Positions 53,511 to 61,773 of a stretch of 64,000 nucleotides of DNA are shown here, piece after piece; within the stretch, counting starts at the first letter, position 1; each line of letters begins with the position of its first letter. The position numbers were made by a program, and so were the translations under genes. The notes beneath the pieces were generated by a model, which saw only the letters and a list, made by a program, of their open reading frames with translations, was not told the DNA's origin and made no database searches. The DNA comes from Lachnospiraceae bacterium (lineage in GTDB: Bacteria > Bacillota > Clostridia > Lachnospirales > Lachnospiraceae), in NCBI GenBank assembly GCA_024690825.1, contig JAILOK010000097.1, positions 49,218-113,217 of the forward strand. Direction: 5' to 3'.

Positions 53511-53568
53511 ATATGATCTGAGATAGAAACTATTCAGGTTTTATAATAATGAAAAGAGAGCATACATT

Positions 53569-54486
53569 ATGAAGCAGGATATTGAATTTGTTAACATAGA
53601 CAGGTTTCCTGATCCTAAACCGCAGGGATATGAAGAAGGCTGGATATTAAATGGCGAATCTGAGAAAAAGGCATGGATAACTACAGAAGATGTTATGAGT
53701 AGCGAGGATGGATGGTCAGACCAGCTTTCTGATATCCACGTTGAATCGACAAAAAGCAGTTGGATCGATATACAGGAAAGAGATAAGGTTCTAAAAATAA
53801 TATCAGGGTTTAAGGAAATTGATGATCCTGTCGTAGTAGAATTTGGTGCATGTCACGGGTACGTATTGGAAGAGATCAGAAACCTCTTGAAAGAAAAGAA
53901 CGGGACTTTTGTTGCTACTGATCTTATGGCATCGGGATTAAAAAACTCCTATGACAGAAATCCTGATATTATGCACATAAGATGTGATTTTGTTAAATCG
54001 CCATTTGTTGACAGTTCTGTTGATATAGTATATGCGCTTAATGTGCTGGAGCATATCTCGGATGATATAGGAGCAATATCAGAGGCGTTTAGAGTTCTAA
54101 AAAAGGGAGGATATTGTGTGTTTGTTGTCCCTTATGGAAGAAAATTATATGATTATTTTGATGAGGCTCTTTTTCACAAAAGGAGATATGACAGAAAAGA
54201 ATTGTGCAAAAAGTGTGAAGATTCAGGCTTCTCGATCATAGATGATTTTTATCTTGGCTGGATTATTTATCCGATCTTTTGGATAAAAAAGAGATCTAAT
54301 CAGTTGTTTAGAAAAAATATGTCAGATAATGAAAAATTCAGGAAGGCACAAGGAGACATTTCGCATACAACAAATAATTTTGCGTCCACAGTGTGGAATT
54401 GTTTTATTAATGTTGAGAATTTTTTTGAAAGAATTTTCAAACCCTCTTTTGGAATCAGAGAGATAGTAGTGTGCAGAAAGAAATAG
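53569..54486 (+). CDS. SAM-dependent methyltransferase (class I)
   Basis: The 305-residue protein has DDPVVVEFGACHGYVLEEIR (glycine loop), TFVATDLMASG (acidic strand end) and VDIVYALNVLEHISDDIGAI followed by SEAFRVLKKGGYCVFVVP, the motifs of a class I methyltransferase like those acting on sugars. The N-terminal 85 residues are acidic and specific. It sits between hddA and the transaldolase, so it probably methylates a sugar of the same glycan. ATG 53569 has a weak ribosome binding site. Confidence 0.85.
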   Translation: MKQDIEFVNIDRFPDPKPQGYEEGWILNGESEKKAWITTEDVMSSEDGWSDQLSDIHVESTKSSWIDIQERDKVLKIISGFKEIDDPVVVEFGACHGYVLEEIRNLLKEKNGTFVATDLMASGLKNSYDRNPDIMHIRCDFVKSPFVDSSVDIVYALNVLEHISDDIGAISEAFRVLKKGGYCVFVVPYGRKLYDYFDEALFHKRRYDRKELCKKCEDSGFSIIDDFYLGWIIYPIFWIKKRSNQLFRKNMSDNEKFRKAQGDISHTTNNFASTVWNCFINVENFFERIFKPSFGIREIVVCRKK

Positions 54487-54532
54487 TTTTATTACTGATG
54501 GTGATGTGAATTTACTGGGGGTTAATAAGTAT

Positions 54533-55249
54533 ATGGATTATTTAGATTTGAACATTGACATTTATGCCGACGGGGCAGATATAGAAAAAATGAAAAAGCA
54601 ACACGAGGAGGGGATTGTAAAAGGCTTTACGACCAATCCAACATTGATGAAAAAAGCCGGCGTCAAAGATTATAATAGTTTTGCCAAAGAGGCGGCAGAT
54701 GCAATAACTGATATGCCGCTTTCATTTGAGGTTTTTTCTGATGATTTTGATACAATGGAGAAAGAGGCAAGAATTTTAGCATCTTTTGGAGAAAACATAT
54801 ATGTCAAGATTCCGATAACAAATACGAAAGGATCATCTTCTGCAAAATTGATAAAAAAACTTTCAGACGATGGAATTAAACTGAATGTGACTGCGGTATT
54901 CACGGAGGAGCAGTCAAAAGAAGTTCTGGAAGCGCTTAACTATTCAACACCTTCTATTCTTTCGATTTTTGCCGGGAGGATAACAAATGCAGGAGAGGAT
55001 GCAGAGCCAATTATTAAAACAATCAGTGAAATGTGCAAAAGACATGGTGATGTCAAGCTGCTGTGGGCATCCAGCAGAGAAGTGTTCAATGTTATACAAG
55101 CTGAGCGTTCAGGAGCAGATATAATTACGCTTACCGACAATCTGATAAGACAACTCCAGACTATTGGAAAGGACCTAGATGAATATTCTTTGGAAACTGT
55201 AAGAATGTTTTATAATGATGGGAAGGAATTAGGATACAGAATACTGTGA
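54533..55249 (+). CDS. Transaldolase / fructose-6-phosphate aldolase-like enzyme
   Basis: I chose ATG 54533 (MDYLDLNIDIYADGADIEKM), 9 bases after TGGGGG. A GTG at 54506 is in frame. The roughly 238-residue protein has KGFTTNPTLMKKAGVKDYNS and SFEVFSDDFD, YVKIPITNTKG (Schiff-base lysine in the KIPIT stretch), then LNVTAVFTEEQ and SIFAGRITNAG. This is the small transaldolase class. In a glycan locus next to a heptose-type kinase, it may shape a seven-carbon or other sugar phosphate rather than serve central metabolism. The physiological role is inferred. Confidence 0.82.
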   Translation: MDYLDLNIDIYADGADIEKMKKQHEEGIVKGFTTNPTLMKKAGVKDYNSFAKEAADAITDMPLSFEVFSDDFDTMEKEARILASFGENIYVKIPITNTKGSSSAKLIKKLSDDGIKLNVTAVFTEEQSKEVLEALNYSTPSILSIFAGRITNAGEDAEPIIKTISEMCKRHGDVKLLWASSREVFNVIQAERSGADIITLTDNLIRQLQTIGKDLDEYSLETVRMFYNDGKELGYRIL

Positions 55250-55317
55250 TTTTCATATTAATAACCGTTAAATATATGTTTGGTTAGGGATGTATTACAT
55301 TTTTCTTGATAAATGCG

Positions 55318-56826
55318 ATGAATTATACCTCTTTTTCTTTGAAAAATAGAAAAATTGTTTTTTATGGTGCTGCATCTATTGGTAAAATAATATATGACAG
55401 AGTAAAAAACACGGATTTAGATTTGTTTTGTTATATTGATAAAAGGGCCGAGGAAATCAAATATCTTAATACACTCCCGGTTTTTTATTTGGATGACTTA
55501 ATATTTGAGAAGATAAATAAAGATGAGTTTGTTATTTTTATTTCTGTAAAGAATGTATTTGAGCACACCGATGTCGCCAATGAATTAATTAAGCGCGGAT
55601 TTCATAATATCATATACAGACCGTTATCAGCTATCAATGGTGTTGGAAGTGAAAAACAAAATAGAATAAATGAAGTATATGATGTTTTTGAATCTGGGAA
55701 AATAGAGGAAATTGAATGGATTCCCAAATCTTTGAAAATAGATATGTATGTACCTCAAAATAGATCTATTATCGCCGAAGATGCATGTACAATAACAGCT
55801 TGGTTTCCGATAGATATCCTTCATACCGACAATAAGGTGAAGGGGCATAAGTGGTCAGACATTCCAGTTCCAGCATTTATTCCTCATATAGATTTGTTTC
55901 GTCATATTGCAGGCGATTCAAGCTGTACATGTGATGTATATTTGGAATACTGTACTGAATCTGCAATAAATAACGGTATTTCAGTCACCGAGGCATGGAA
56001 GGCAAATGTAATAAAAAACAGATCTTCCGTATATGAACATATGAGTCATGCGGCTGAGCTTGAAGCAGATTTTTTTGTAAGAAATGCTGTAAATGCTATA
56101 TATGATAAGGAGCAGGGTCTGTTCAATCTTAACTCGGGAAAGCACAGAGCAGCCTTTTTTGCGTCCATGAAACGGAAATATATTCCTATGAAGGTTGCAA
56201 AAGAAGATTATTCTGCTTTTATTAATATGGAGTGGTGCAGTAGATTAGAAAAATATCTTGTTGATAATGAAGTGATGCAGCTTAAAGCACCTATTCCACA
56301 TCCATTCTTTTACGATTATCCTTGTGAGACAAAAGAGTTTTATTATAATTATATGTTCTGGCTGTTGCACTATATTGGTGTTAAACAGTATACGATGAAG
56401 AACAATGTTTCGCTAAATGGATTGAGGATATTTAGCCTTTTAGACGATTATGGATTTTTGGAACGTATATTGATCGGAGCGGGAGTACTCCTCGTCCATA
56501 ATATTAATGACGAAATTACAGATATTATAAATAAGCTATTCTTTGTAAAAAGCTCATTCTTTCAGAAAACGAACGATGATGGGTTTGATTATATACTTGT
56601 GGATTTAAGTGTAAAGGATGTTGGAGATAAACTTATTGAGAATAATCCGATCAAACGAGATGGGACAGAAGTAATAATCATTCTTGATGGCGATAAACAT
56701 AAAGAACGAGCAGTGATAGGTGAAAAGTGTTTTGCTTCAATCATGGACGGAAAAGAGAAAATTTGTTTGAAGAAAGAAATAACATCTTTAACAGAGTTAA
56801 AGGTATTAATGGAACAATTGTTATAG
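55318..56826 (+). CDS. Uncharacterised protein: Rossmann-like N-terminus, ParB-like HR segment, extra C-terminal domain
   Basis: I chose ATG 55318. TTG 55306 is in frame, and the ribosome binding site is poor for both. The roughly 502-residue protein opens with KIVFYGAASIGKIIYDRVKN and DLFCYIDKRAEE, the domain shared with the genes at 36467, 45721 and 47932. The middle has FNLNSGKHRAAFFASMKRKY followed by IPMKVAKEDY, a clear match to the 47932 gene. The last 160 residues form an added domain with GAGVLLVHNINDEITDIINK. No enzyme family recognised. The shared design suggests a common step on the same precursor. Confidence 0.6.
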   Translation: MNYTSFSLKNRKIVFYGAASIGKIIYDRVKNTDLDLFCYIDKRAEEIKYLNTLPVFYLDDLIFEKINKDEFVIFISVKNVFEHTDVANELIKRGFHNIIYRPLSAINGVGSEKQNRINEVYDVFESGKIEEIEWIPKSLKIDMYVPQNRSIIAEDACTITAWFPIDILHTDNKVKGHKWSDIPVPAFIPHIDLFRHIAGDSSCTCDVYLEYCTESAINNGISVTEAWKANVIKNRSSVYEHMSHAAELEADFFVRNAVNAIYDKEQGLFNLNSGKHRAAFFASMKRKYIPMKVAKEDYSAFINMEWCSRLEKYLVDNEVMQLKAPIPHPFFYDYPCETKEFYYNYMFWLLHYIGVKQYTMKNNVSLNGLRIFSLLDDYGFLERILIGAGVLLVHNINDEITDIINKLFFVKSSFFQKTNDDGFDYILVDLSVKDVGDKLIENNPIKRDGTEVIIILDGDKHKERAVIGEKCFASIMDGKEKICLKKEITSLTELKVLMEQLL

Positions 56827-56868
56827 GACTGGTTTCTTAAAATATGTATTAACTGTATTGAGAGATAA

Positions 56869-57762
56869 ATGATGAGAATAGGTTATTTTGCTGATGGCCC
56901 ATGGGCTCATAATGCATTTTATAAATTAATAGAGGATCCATCTATCGTTATTTCTTTTATCACTGTTAGGTATGATAGCCGGGATAATGTTCTCTTAGAA
57001 CTTGCGAAAGAACATGAAATTCCTGTGGAGATAAACAAAAATATTAATTCAGAAGAGTTCGTTTCTGTAGTAAAAAAGTATGATGTTGATATGTTTGTAT
57101 CGATGTCATTCAATCAGATATTTAGGTCTGAAATGATCCATCTTCCACCATTAAAAACCATTAACTGTCATGCGGGAAAGTTGCCTTATTATCGTGGCAG
57201 AAACATCTTGAATTGGGCTTTGATAAATGATGAAAAAGAATTTGGAATAACGGTTCATTATGTTGATGAAGGTATAGATACGGGGGATATTATTCTTCAA
57301 AGGACATACCCTATATCTGACGAGGATAATTATGCATCTTTATTGGAAAAGGCTTATGTTGGGTGTGCTGAAATATTATATGACGCGATAAAAATGATTC
57401 AAGAGGGTACGGTAAAACCTATAAGTCAGAATTCTATTGACAAGATAGGAATGTACTGTGGTGTAAGAAAGCCGGGGGATGAAATAATAAACTGGCATTC
57501 GTCAAGCAGAGAAGTGTTCAATTTTGTAAGAGCTCTGTGCAGGCCGGGGCCTATGGCTACTTCCTTTGTGAATGGAAAGGAGATAAAAATCAACAAAGTA
57601 CGAGAAATTAAGGGGGCAAGGAGTTATATCAATACCCCGGGACAGATAATTGGAAAGACGGAACAGGGCTGGTATATAAAAACCAAGGATACCTTTGTTG
57701 AAGTATTGGAATACGATTACGATGGAAAATTAAGAGTGGGGGATAGATTATCAAGTGAGTAA
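56869..57762 (+). CDS. Formyltransferase (sugar N-formyltransferase-type)
   Basis: The 297-residue protein has the formyltransferase core: LKTINCHAGKLPYYRGRNIL with the catalytic Asn and His, NWALINDEKEFGITVHYVDE and GIDTGDIILQ with the Asp. The C-terminal domain (SSREVFNFVRALCRPGPMAT) is like that of methionyl-tRNA and sugar formyltransferases. A cytoplasmic enzyme that moves a formyl group from formyl-tetrahydrofolate to an amino sugar, for example a nonulosonic acid precursor, is likely given neuB next to it. It is not the main fmt, judging by its context. It overlaps neuB by 8 bases. Confidence 0.85.
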   Translation: MMRIGYFADGPWAHNAFYKLIEDPSIVISFITVRYDSRDNVLLELAKEHEIPVEINKNINSEEFVSVVKKYDVDMFVSMSFNQIFRSEMIHLPPLKTINCHAGKLPYYRGRNILNWALINDEKEFGITVHYVDEGIDTGDIILQRTYPISDEDNYASLLEKAYVGCAEILYDAIKMIQEGTVKPISQNSIDKIGMYCGVRKPGDEIINWHSSSREVFNFVRALCRPGPMATSFVNGKEIKINKVREIKGARSYINTPGQIIGKTEQGWYIKTKDTFVEVLEYDYDGKLRVGDRLSSE

Positions 57763-58753
57763 TGTATTTATTATCGCAGAAGCTGGCGTAAACCATAATG
57801 GTTCATTTGAATTTGCGAAAAAACTTGTGGATAAAGCGGCAGAAGCAGGAGCAGATTGTGTCAAATTTCAAACCTTTGATCCGAATAATCTTGTGACTAA
57901 AAATGCAGATAAAGCGGATTATCAGAAGGAAACAACCGGAAAGAACGAATCCCAGCTGGAGATGCTGAAAAAACTGACTCTTGATAAAGATGAGTTTGTT
58001 GAACTAAAAGACTATTGCAAAAAAAGAGGCATTATATTTCTCTCTACACCGTTCGATGTTGACAGTGTTGTTTTTTTGGAAATCCTTGGCTGCGATAGGT
58101 GGAAGATCCCTTCCGGAGAGATCACAAATTACCCATATTTAGTAAAAATTGCAAAGACCGGCAAACCCGTCATAATGTCGACGGGGATGAGTAACATTGA
58201 AGAGATAAGACAGGCGATGGATGTCTTGAAACAGAATGGCAGCGGGGAAATCAGTCTTCTTCATTGTAACACCCAGTATCCCACACCTTATGAGGATGTA
58301 AATCTGAGAGCCATGCTGACCTTAAAAGAAGAGTTTGGCGTAACTGTGGGATATTCTGATCATACTCCGGGTATAGAGGTACCAATAGCTGCTGTGGCGA
58401 TGGGGGCACAGGTTATTGAAAAGCACTTTACCTTAGACAGAAACATGGAAGGTCCCGATCACAAGGCAAGTCTCGAGCCGGATGAATTGAAAGCCATGGT
58501 TACCTCCATCAGAAATATTGAAAAAGCCCTTGGTTCATCTGAAAAGAGAGTGAGTGAATCTGAACGAGGCAATATTGCAATTGCCAGGAAGAGCATAGTT
58601 GCCAGGACTACGATAAAAAAAGGCGATATTCTGACAGAGGAGAATATTACCACAAAAAGACCGGGAACTGGGATAAGCCCTATGCTGTGGGAAAGGGTGA
58701 TAGGAACAACTGCTGTAAGGGATTTTGAGCAAGATGAGTTGATAGAAGTGTGA
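57755..58753 (+). CDS. neuB: NeuB-family nonulosonic (sialic) acid synthase
   Basis: The start is GTG 57755 (VSNVFIIAEAGVNHNGSFEF), with GGGGGAT upstream. The 332-residue protein has DCVKFQTFDPNN, DRWKIPSGEITNYPYLVKIA, LLHCNTQYPTPYEDVNLRAM and GAQVIEKHFTLDRNMEGPDHKA (metal-binding), then a C-terminal SAF/antifreeze-like domain (from about residue 275, GNIAIARKSIVARTTIKKGD). It condenses phosphoenolpyruvate with an aminohexose. Sequence alone does not separate NeuB from LegI or PseI. No neuA or neuC is present in the window. Confidence 0.93.
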   Translation: MSNVFIIAEAGVNHNGSFEFAKKLVDKAAEAGADCVKFQTFDPNNLVTKNADKADYQKETTGKNESQLEMLKKLTLDKDEFVELKDYCKKRGIIFLSTPFDVDSVVFLEILGCDRWKIPSGEITNYPYLVKIAKTGKPVIMSTGMSNIEEIRQAMDVLKQNGSGEISLLHCNTQYPTPYEDVNLRAMLTLKEEFGVTVGYSDHTPGIEVPIAAVAMGAQVIEKHFTLDRNMEGPDHKASLEPDELKAMVTSIRNIEKALGSSEKRVSESERGNIAIARKSIVARTTIKKGDILTEENITTKRPGTGISPMLWERVIGTTAVRDFEQDELIEV

Positions 58754-58835
58754 GTTTACATAATGTTATGCTATGTAAATCCATGCCGTTTTGATCTAAC
58801 CTTTAGACAAATATCAAAGAATATTTTGGGGGATT

Positions 58836-59417
58836 ATGAACAACAATATCTTCGGATTTGCTTTAAAAGAATTATCTCAGGACGCAGTAATATGCTGGAT
58901 TCTTAATTGTGTTAATTATCCGGATAGTGAGCTCTATGGTTTGGGATGTGATTTTTTTCGTGCCATTAGTAAAGAAGAAATAGACCGTGACCAGAAAATC
59001 TTGATCTATCAGCAGAAAAAGAATGCTGATATCGTTGTTGTTATCCCGTCACAAAGAAGAATAATTATTATTGAGGACAAAGTATATTCTACCAAACATG
59101 ATGATCAGATCAATACATACAAAAACGAATTTGAGAAAATGGCTGTTCAAAAGGGAGTATTATCGATAATATCCGATATACCGTTTGATGTTTCTACAGT
59201 CTATCTGAAAACGGGGTTCTTTTATGATGCAGATAGACTGGTAAAGGCTGACTTCATTGTGAATGGAAATACTTTCTATGACATAGTTTCCAATCCTGTA
59301 TATAGAAATAAATCTGAAATATTGGATGATTACGCTGATCTGTTCTTAGAAATGAATTGTCAAAGGAAAAAAAGAGAACAGGAAGAAATATTCTTCTTGA
59401 TAGCTGAATGCCAATAG
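58836..59417 (+). CDS. PD-(D/E)XK superfamily protein (PDDEXK_4 type)
   Basis: The 193-residue protein starts at ATG 58836 behind TTGGGGGA. FGFALKELSQDAVICWILNC is a signature shared with the gene at 60352. The nuclease core reads NADIVVVIPSQRRIIIIEDKV (Asp ... Glu-x-Lys), followed by STKHDDQINTYKNEFEK. The family (PF14281-like) is common in defence islands and abortive-infection loci, but no general function is established. It lies 82 bases after neuB, past an inverted repeat (TTTACATA/TATGTAAA), and begins a new functional block. Confidence 0.7.
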   Translation: MNNNIFGFALKELSQDAVICWILNCVNYPDSELYGLGCDFFRAISKEEIDRDQKILIYQQKKNADIVVVIPSQRRIIIIEDKVYSTKHDDQINTYKNEFEKMAVQKGVLSIISDIPFDVSTVYLKTGFFYDADRLVKADFIVNGNTFYDIVSNPVYRNKSEILDDYADLFLEMNCQRKKREQEEIFFLIAECQ

Positions 59418-59488
59418 CCGTAATGTTCAAAAAAGAAATCAGAGTTTATAAATCTATGGGTGAATTGTGAGAGGGCGGGACATACGAT

Positions 59489-60295
59489 ATGAATGAATAC
59501 ATAGATTGTTATGTGGCTTTTCTGGATATTTTGGGGTTTAAGGCCCTGCAAGAAAATGCGAGTTGCGATGAAATAAAACATATTTTTGATGAGTTGATAG
59601 GTTTTAAAGCGCACCCTCTTCTTAAAGATAGGAAGGTGTATGGAGAGGTACGTCTTTATGTAATGTCCGATAGTGTAGTGGTATACATTGCCTCACAAAA
59701 AGAAGACGCATTCATAGCGTTAGCAGAGGTTTGTTTACAGATTCAGTTAAAACTGGCAACACATAATCCACCTATTTTGGTAAGGGGAGCGATTGAAAAG
59801 GGACCATTATATTGTGAGGGGAATATTATATTTGGAGGAGGGCTGTCAAAGGCATATGTTTTAGAAAGCACATTAGCAAAATATCCACGTATTATTTTTA
59901 CTGATGCAATTAGAAAAGTCGCATTGCAAAATACGGGGAAATCATTTGTGTTTGATTATAGTCAAATGTTTTACAAAAAGGATAGTGATATGCTCTTTTA
60001 CATAGATTATCTACATACCTTTGCCTTTATTCCCTCTTTAAAAGTTAAGACTATCGATGAAATAACAGATTTTGATAACGCATTTTTTGAGAAGTTGTTC
60101 GAATATATAGAAGAAAGATTGGGGGAGGAGAAGAGTCCTTCGATAAGAGAAAAATATATGTGGTTGAGAGAAAAAGTTCTAATGCAAGTAGAGCACATGC
60201 CGGAGGTAAAGAAACATTTTAAGGAAATAGAGAGAAAGGATCAGGAGGAAAAAACTAAAAGATTTGACCTGGCATTAGACAATAACGCGAACTGA
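59489..60295 (+). CDS. Uncharacterised protein with class III cyclase-like motifs
   Basis: The 268-residue protein starts at ATG 59489 behind GAGGGCGGG. CYVAFLDILGFKAL (Asp 13) and VRLYVMSDSVVVY (Asp 61) have the spacing of the two metal-binding Asp strands of class III nucleotide cyclases. ILVRGAIEKGPLYCEGNIIF followed by GGGLSKAYVLES is like the strand after them. The C-terminus is helical and charged. I infer a cyclase-like fold that may make a signal nucleotide, as in Pycsar-type defence. The usual cyclase Lys/Asp base-recognition pair is not clear, so activity is uncertain. Confidence 0.45.
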   Translation: MNEYIDCYVAFLDILGFKALQENASCDEIKHIFDELIGFKAHPLLKDRKVYGEVRLYVMSDSVVVYIASQKEDAFIALAEVCLQIQLKLATHNPPILVRGAIEKGPLYCEGNIIFGGGLSKAYVLESTLAKYPRIIFTDAIRKVALQNTGKSFVFDYSQMFYKKDSDMLFYIDYLHTFAFIPSLKVKTIDEITDFDNAFFEKLFEYIEERLGEEKSPSIREKYMWLREKVLMQVEHMPEVKKHFKEIERKDQEEKTKRFDLALDNNAN

Positions 60296-60351
60296 TAGTA
60301 GCTTACACTGTATTGACATGCTGTTTTTTTGATTGTACGGGGATGATGAAT

Positions 60352-61401
60352 ATGACAGATTTAAGAAATACACTTTTTTATTATGCAACAAAAGAATTGT
60401 CACAGGATGCATTTATTTGCTGGCTGTGCTCTTTTTCTCTTGAGGGATCAAGAGCCGACGATAGGGAGCTCGTTAGATGTTCATGTGATCTGATCCGGAC
60501 TTTTATGACAAGGGGCTTGGAGAAAAATGGTGATGATGCTAGTTTGCAATTGATCAGTGTTGAAAAACAGGTTGGAAATATAGATATTCTGCTTACTGTC
60601 AAGTTTGATAATGAGATTTTCAAGGTCATCATTGAAGACAAGGTGAATTCGCATGATCATGACAACCAGCTTCAAAGATACAGGAACGATGTAGAGAAGG
60701 AAGGATACAAGGTTATAGGGATATACTTTATTACAGGATTTCAGTCGGATCTTTCAAGAGTGTATGATGCTGACTACAAGGTTTTTGACAGAAAAGATAT
60801 GTTGAAACTCTTGCGGGAGTGCAAGTCTGAGAATGAGATATTAAAGGATTTCAGAGCATATTGGGAGAACTTTGAAGAGATAGCATGCAGTTATAAGTCG
60901 GGAAGTTTAGATGAATGGGCTGACTGGCAGGCGGTAAACGGTTTTTATGATGAAATGCAGGTGATTCTCACCGATACCGGGCTTTGGTCCGGATACGGAT
61001 ATGTACCAAATGCAGGTGGTGGTTTTTGGGGGCTTTGGTACGGAATAAAAGAAGATGTTGTTGAAAAAGAGACTGCAAGAGCAGCATTGTATCTTCAGGT
61101 AGAGACTGCATGGGATGATGGTGCTTCAAGATACAACTACAAGATTTGTTTGAAATTTGAGAACAGATCGGAAAGAGATAATGATGAAATAGGTAGCTTA
61201 AAGGATCTGGTGTTGAATACGCAAGGCGAGTGTGGTTTTGAGCGGCCTGCAAGGATGAGATCAGGCTCTACTATGACGATAGGGGTATTATCCGGTGTGG
61301 ACGAATCTCCTACATATGAGGAGTTCAAGAAGATTATCATGAGTTCTAGTGATAGATATAAGGAGTTGTTGGATAGACTGAAAGCTCTTATTAACAATTG
61401 A
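60352..61401 (+). CDS. PD-(D/E)XK superfamily protein with C-terminal extension
   Basis: I chose ATG 60352 (MTDLRNTLFYYATKELSQDA), 9 bases after GGGG. ATG 60343 and 60346 and TTG 60313 are in frame. The N-terminal half mirrors the protein at 58836: ATKELSQDAFICWL, then GNIDILLTVKFDNEIFKVII-EDKV (Asp ... Glu-x-Lys) and HDHDNQLQRYRNDVEK. The C-terminal 170 residues are extra, with AGGGFWGLWYGI and MRSGSTMTIGVLSG, possibly a sensor or effector. Together with the two genes upstream it forms a nuclease-cyclase-like-nuclease cluster. Confidence 0.7.
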   Translation: MTDLRNTLFYYATKELSQDAFICWLCSFSLEGSRADDRELVRCSCDLIRTFMTRGLEKNGDDASLQLISVEKQVGNIDILLTVKFDNEIFKVIIEDKVNSHDHDNQLQRYRNDVEKEGYKVIGIYFITGFQSDLSRVYDADYKVFDRKDMLKLLRECKSENEILKDFRAYWENFEEIACSYKSGSLDEWADWQAVNGFYDEMQVILTDTGLWSGYGYVPNAGGGFWGLWYGIKEDVVEKETARAALYLQVETAWDDGASRYNYKICLKFENRSERDNDEIGSLKDLVLNTQGECGFERPARMRSGSTMTIGVLSGVDESPTYEEFKKIIMSSSDRYKELLDRLKALINN

Positions 61402-61402
61402 T

Positions 61403-61427
61403 GGGACAGGGGACGTATCTGTGTCCC
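61403..61427 (+). repeat. REP-like hairpin (GGGACA...TGTCCC type)
   Basis: GGGACAGGGGACGTATCTGT followed by GTCCC: a stem GGGACA/TGTCCC right after the stop of the previous gene. It resembles the GGGACGGT-type units at 3253 and 13641 but is a distinct variant. Confidence 0.55.
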
Positions 61428-61457
61428 AAATATCAATATCAAGAATGAAGGAGCTAT

Positions 61458-61520
61458 ATGACGCAATTGGACGCATTTTTTTTGCAATACCATTTTAATG
61501 AGATCCTCCTTTGTGATTAG
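61458..61520 (+). other. Very short reading frame with a perfect ribosome binding site (leader peptide or gene stump)
   Basis: ATG 61458 follows AAGGAG at the right distance and encodes MTQLDAFFLQYHFNEILLCD, then TAG. It may be the 5' stump of a deleted gene or a leader peptide. Just after it lies the palindrome at 61531. Confidence 0.3.
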
Positions 61521-61530
61521 CGCGAATTGC

Positions 61531-61548
61531 GCGAATCGCGCGATTCGC
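61531..61548 (+). repeat. 18-bp perfect GC-rich palindrome
   Basis: GCGAATCGCGCGATTCGC is its own reverse complement and is preceded by GCGCGAATTGCGC. It stands out in an AT-rich gap (61402-61773). It could be a protein-binding or recombination site. Apart from the short frame at 61458, the REP-like hairpin and the promoter at 61722, I see nothing else in this gap. Confidence 0.6.
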
Positions 61549-61721
61549 ACGAAATATTTGGGGATATTATCTCATTGGATTATAATGATAAACAGGTACC
61601 GGCAATAGAGGACTTACATTTTTCAGGAAGCTAACATATTGACCTTCGCAAATCTCTAAAAGGCAAAAATCAATATTGAAATCTAAAAACGGAACATAAT
61701 GTTCAGAATGCGAAAATGGGC

Positions 61722-61754
61722 TTGACATAAGGGTTGGTTTGTGATAACATCACA
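61722..61754 (+). promoter_or_regulatory. Promoter of the AAA-TOPRIM pair with palindromic operator
   Basis: TTGACA (61722-61727), a 17-base spacer and TAACAT (61745-61750). The -10 box is covered by TGTGATAACATCACA (61740-61754), a 6-3-6 inverted repeat well placed for a repressor. ATG of the ATPase follows 20 bases later. Confidence 0.7.
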
Positions 61755-61773
61755 CAACACGGAGGGATTGCAT

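Noticed and set aside
58755..58790. Inverted repeat TTTACATA/TATGTAAA after neuB as a terminator
   Set aside because: There is no T tract after the stem and the stem is AT-only. It could be a weak terminator, but I would not call it one.
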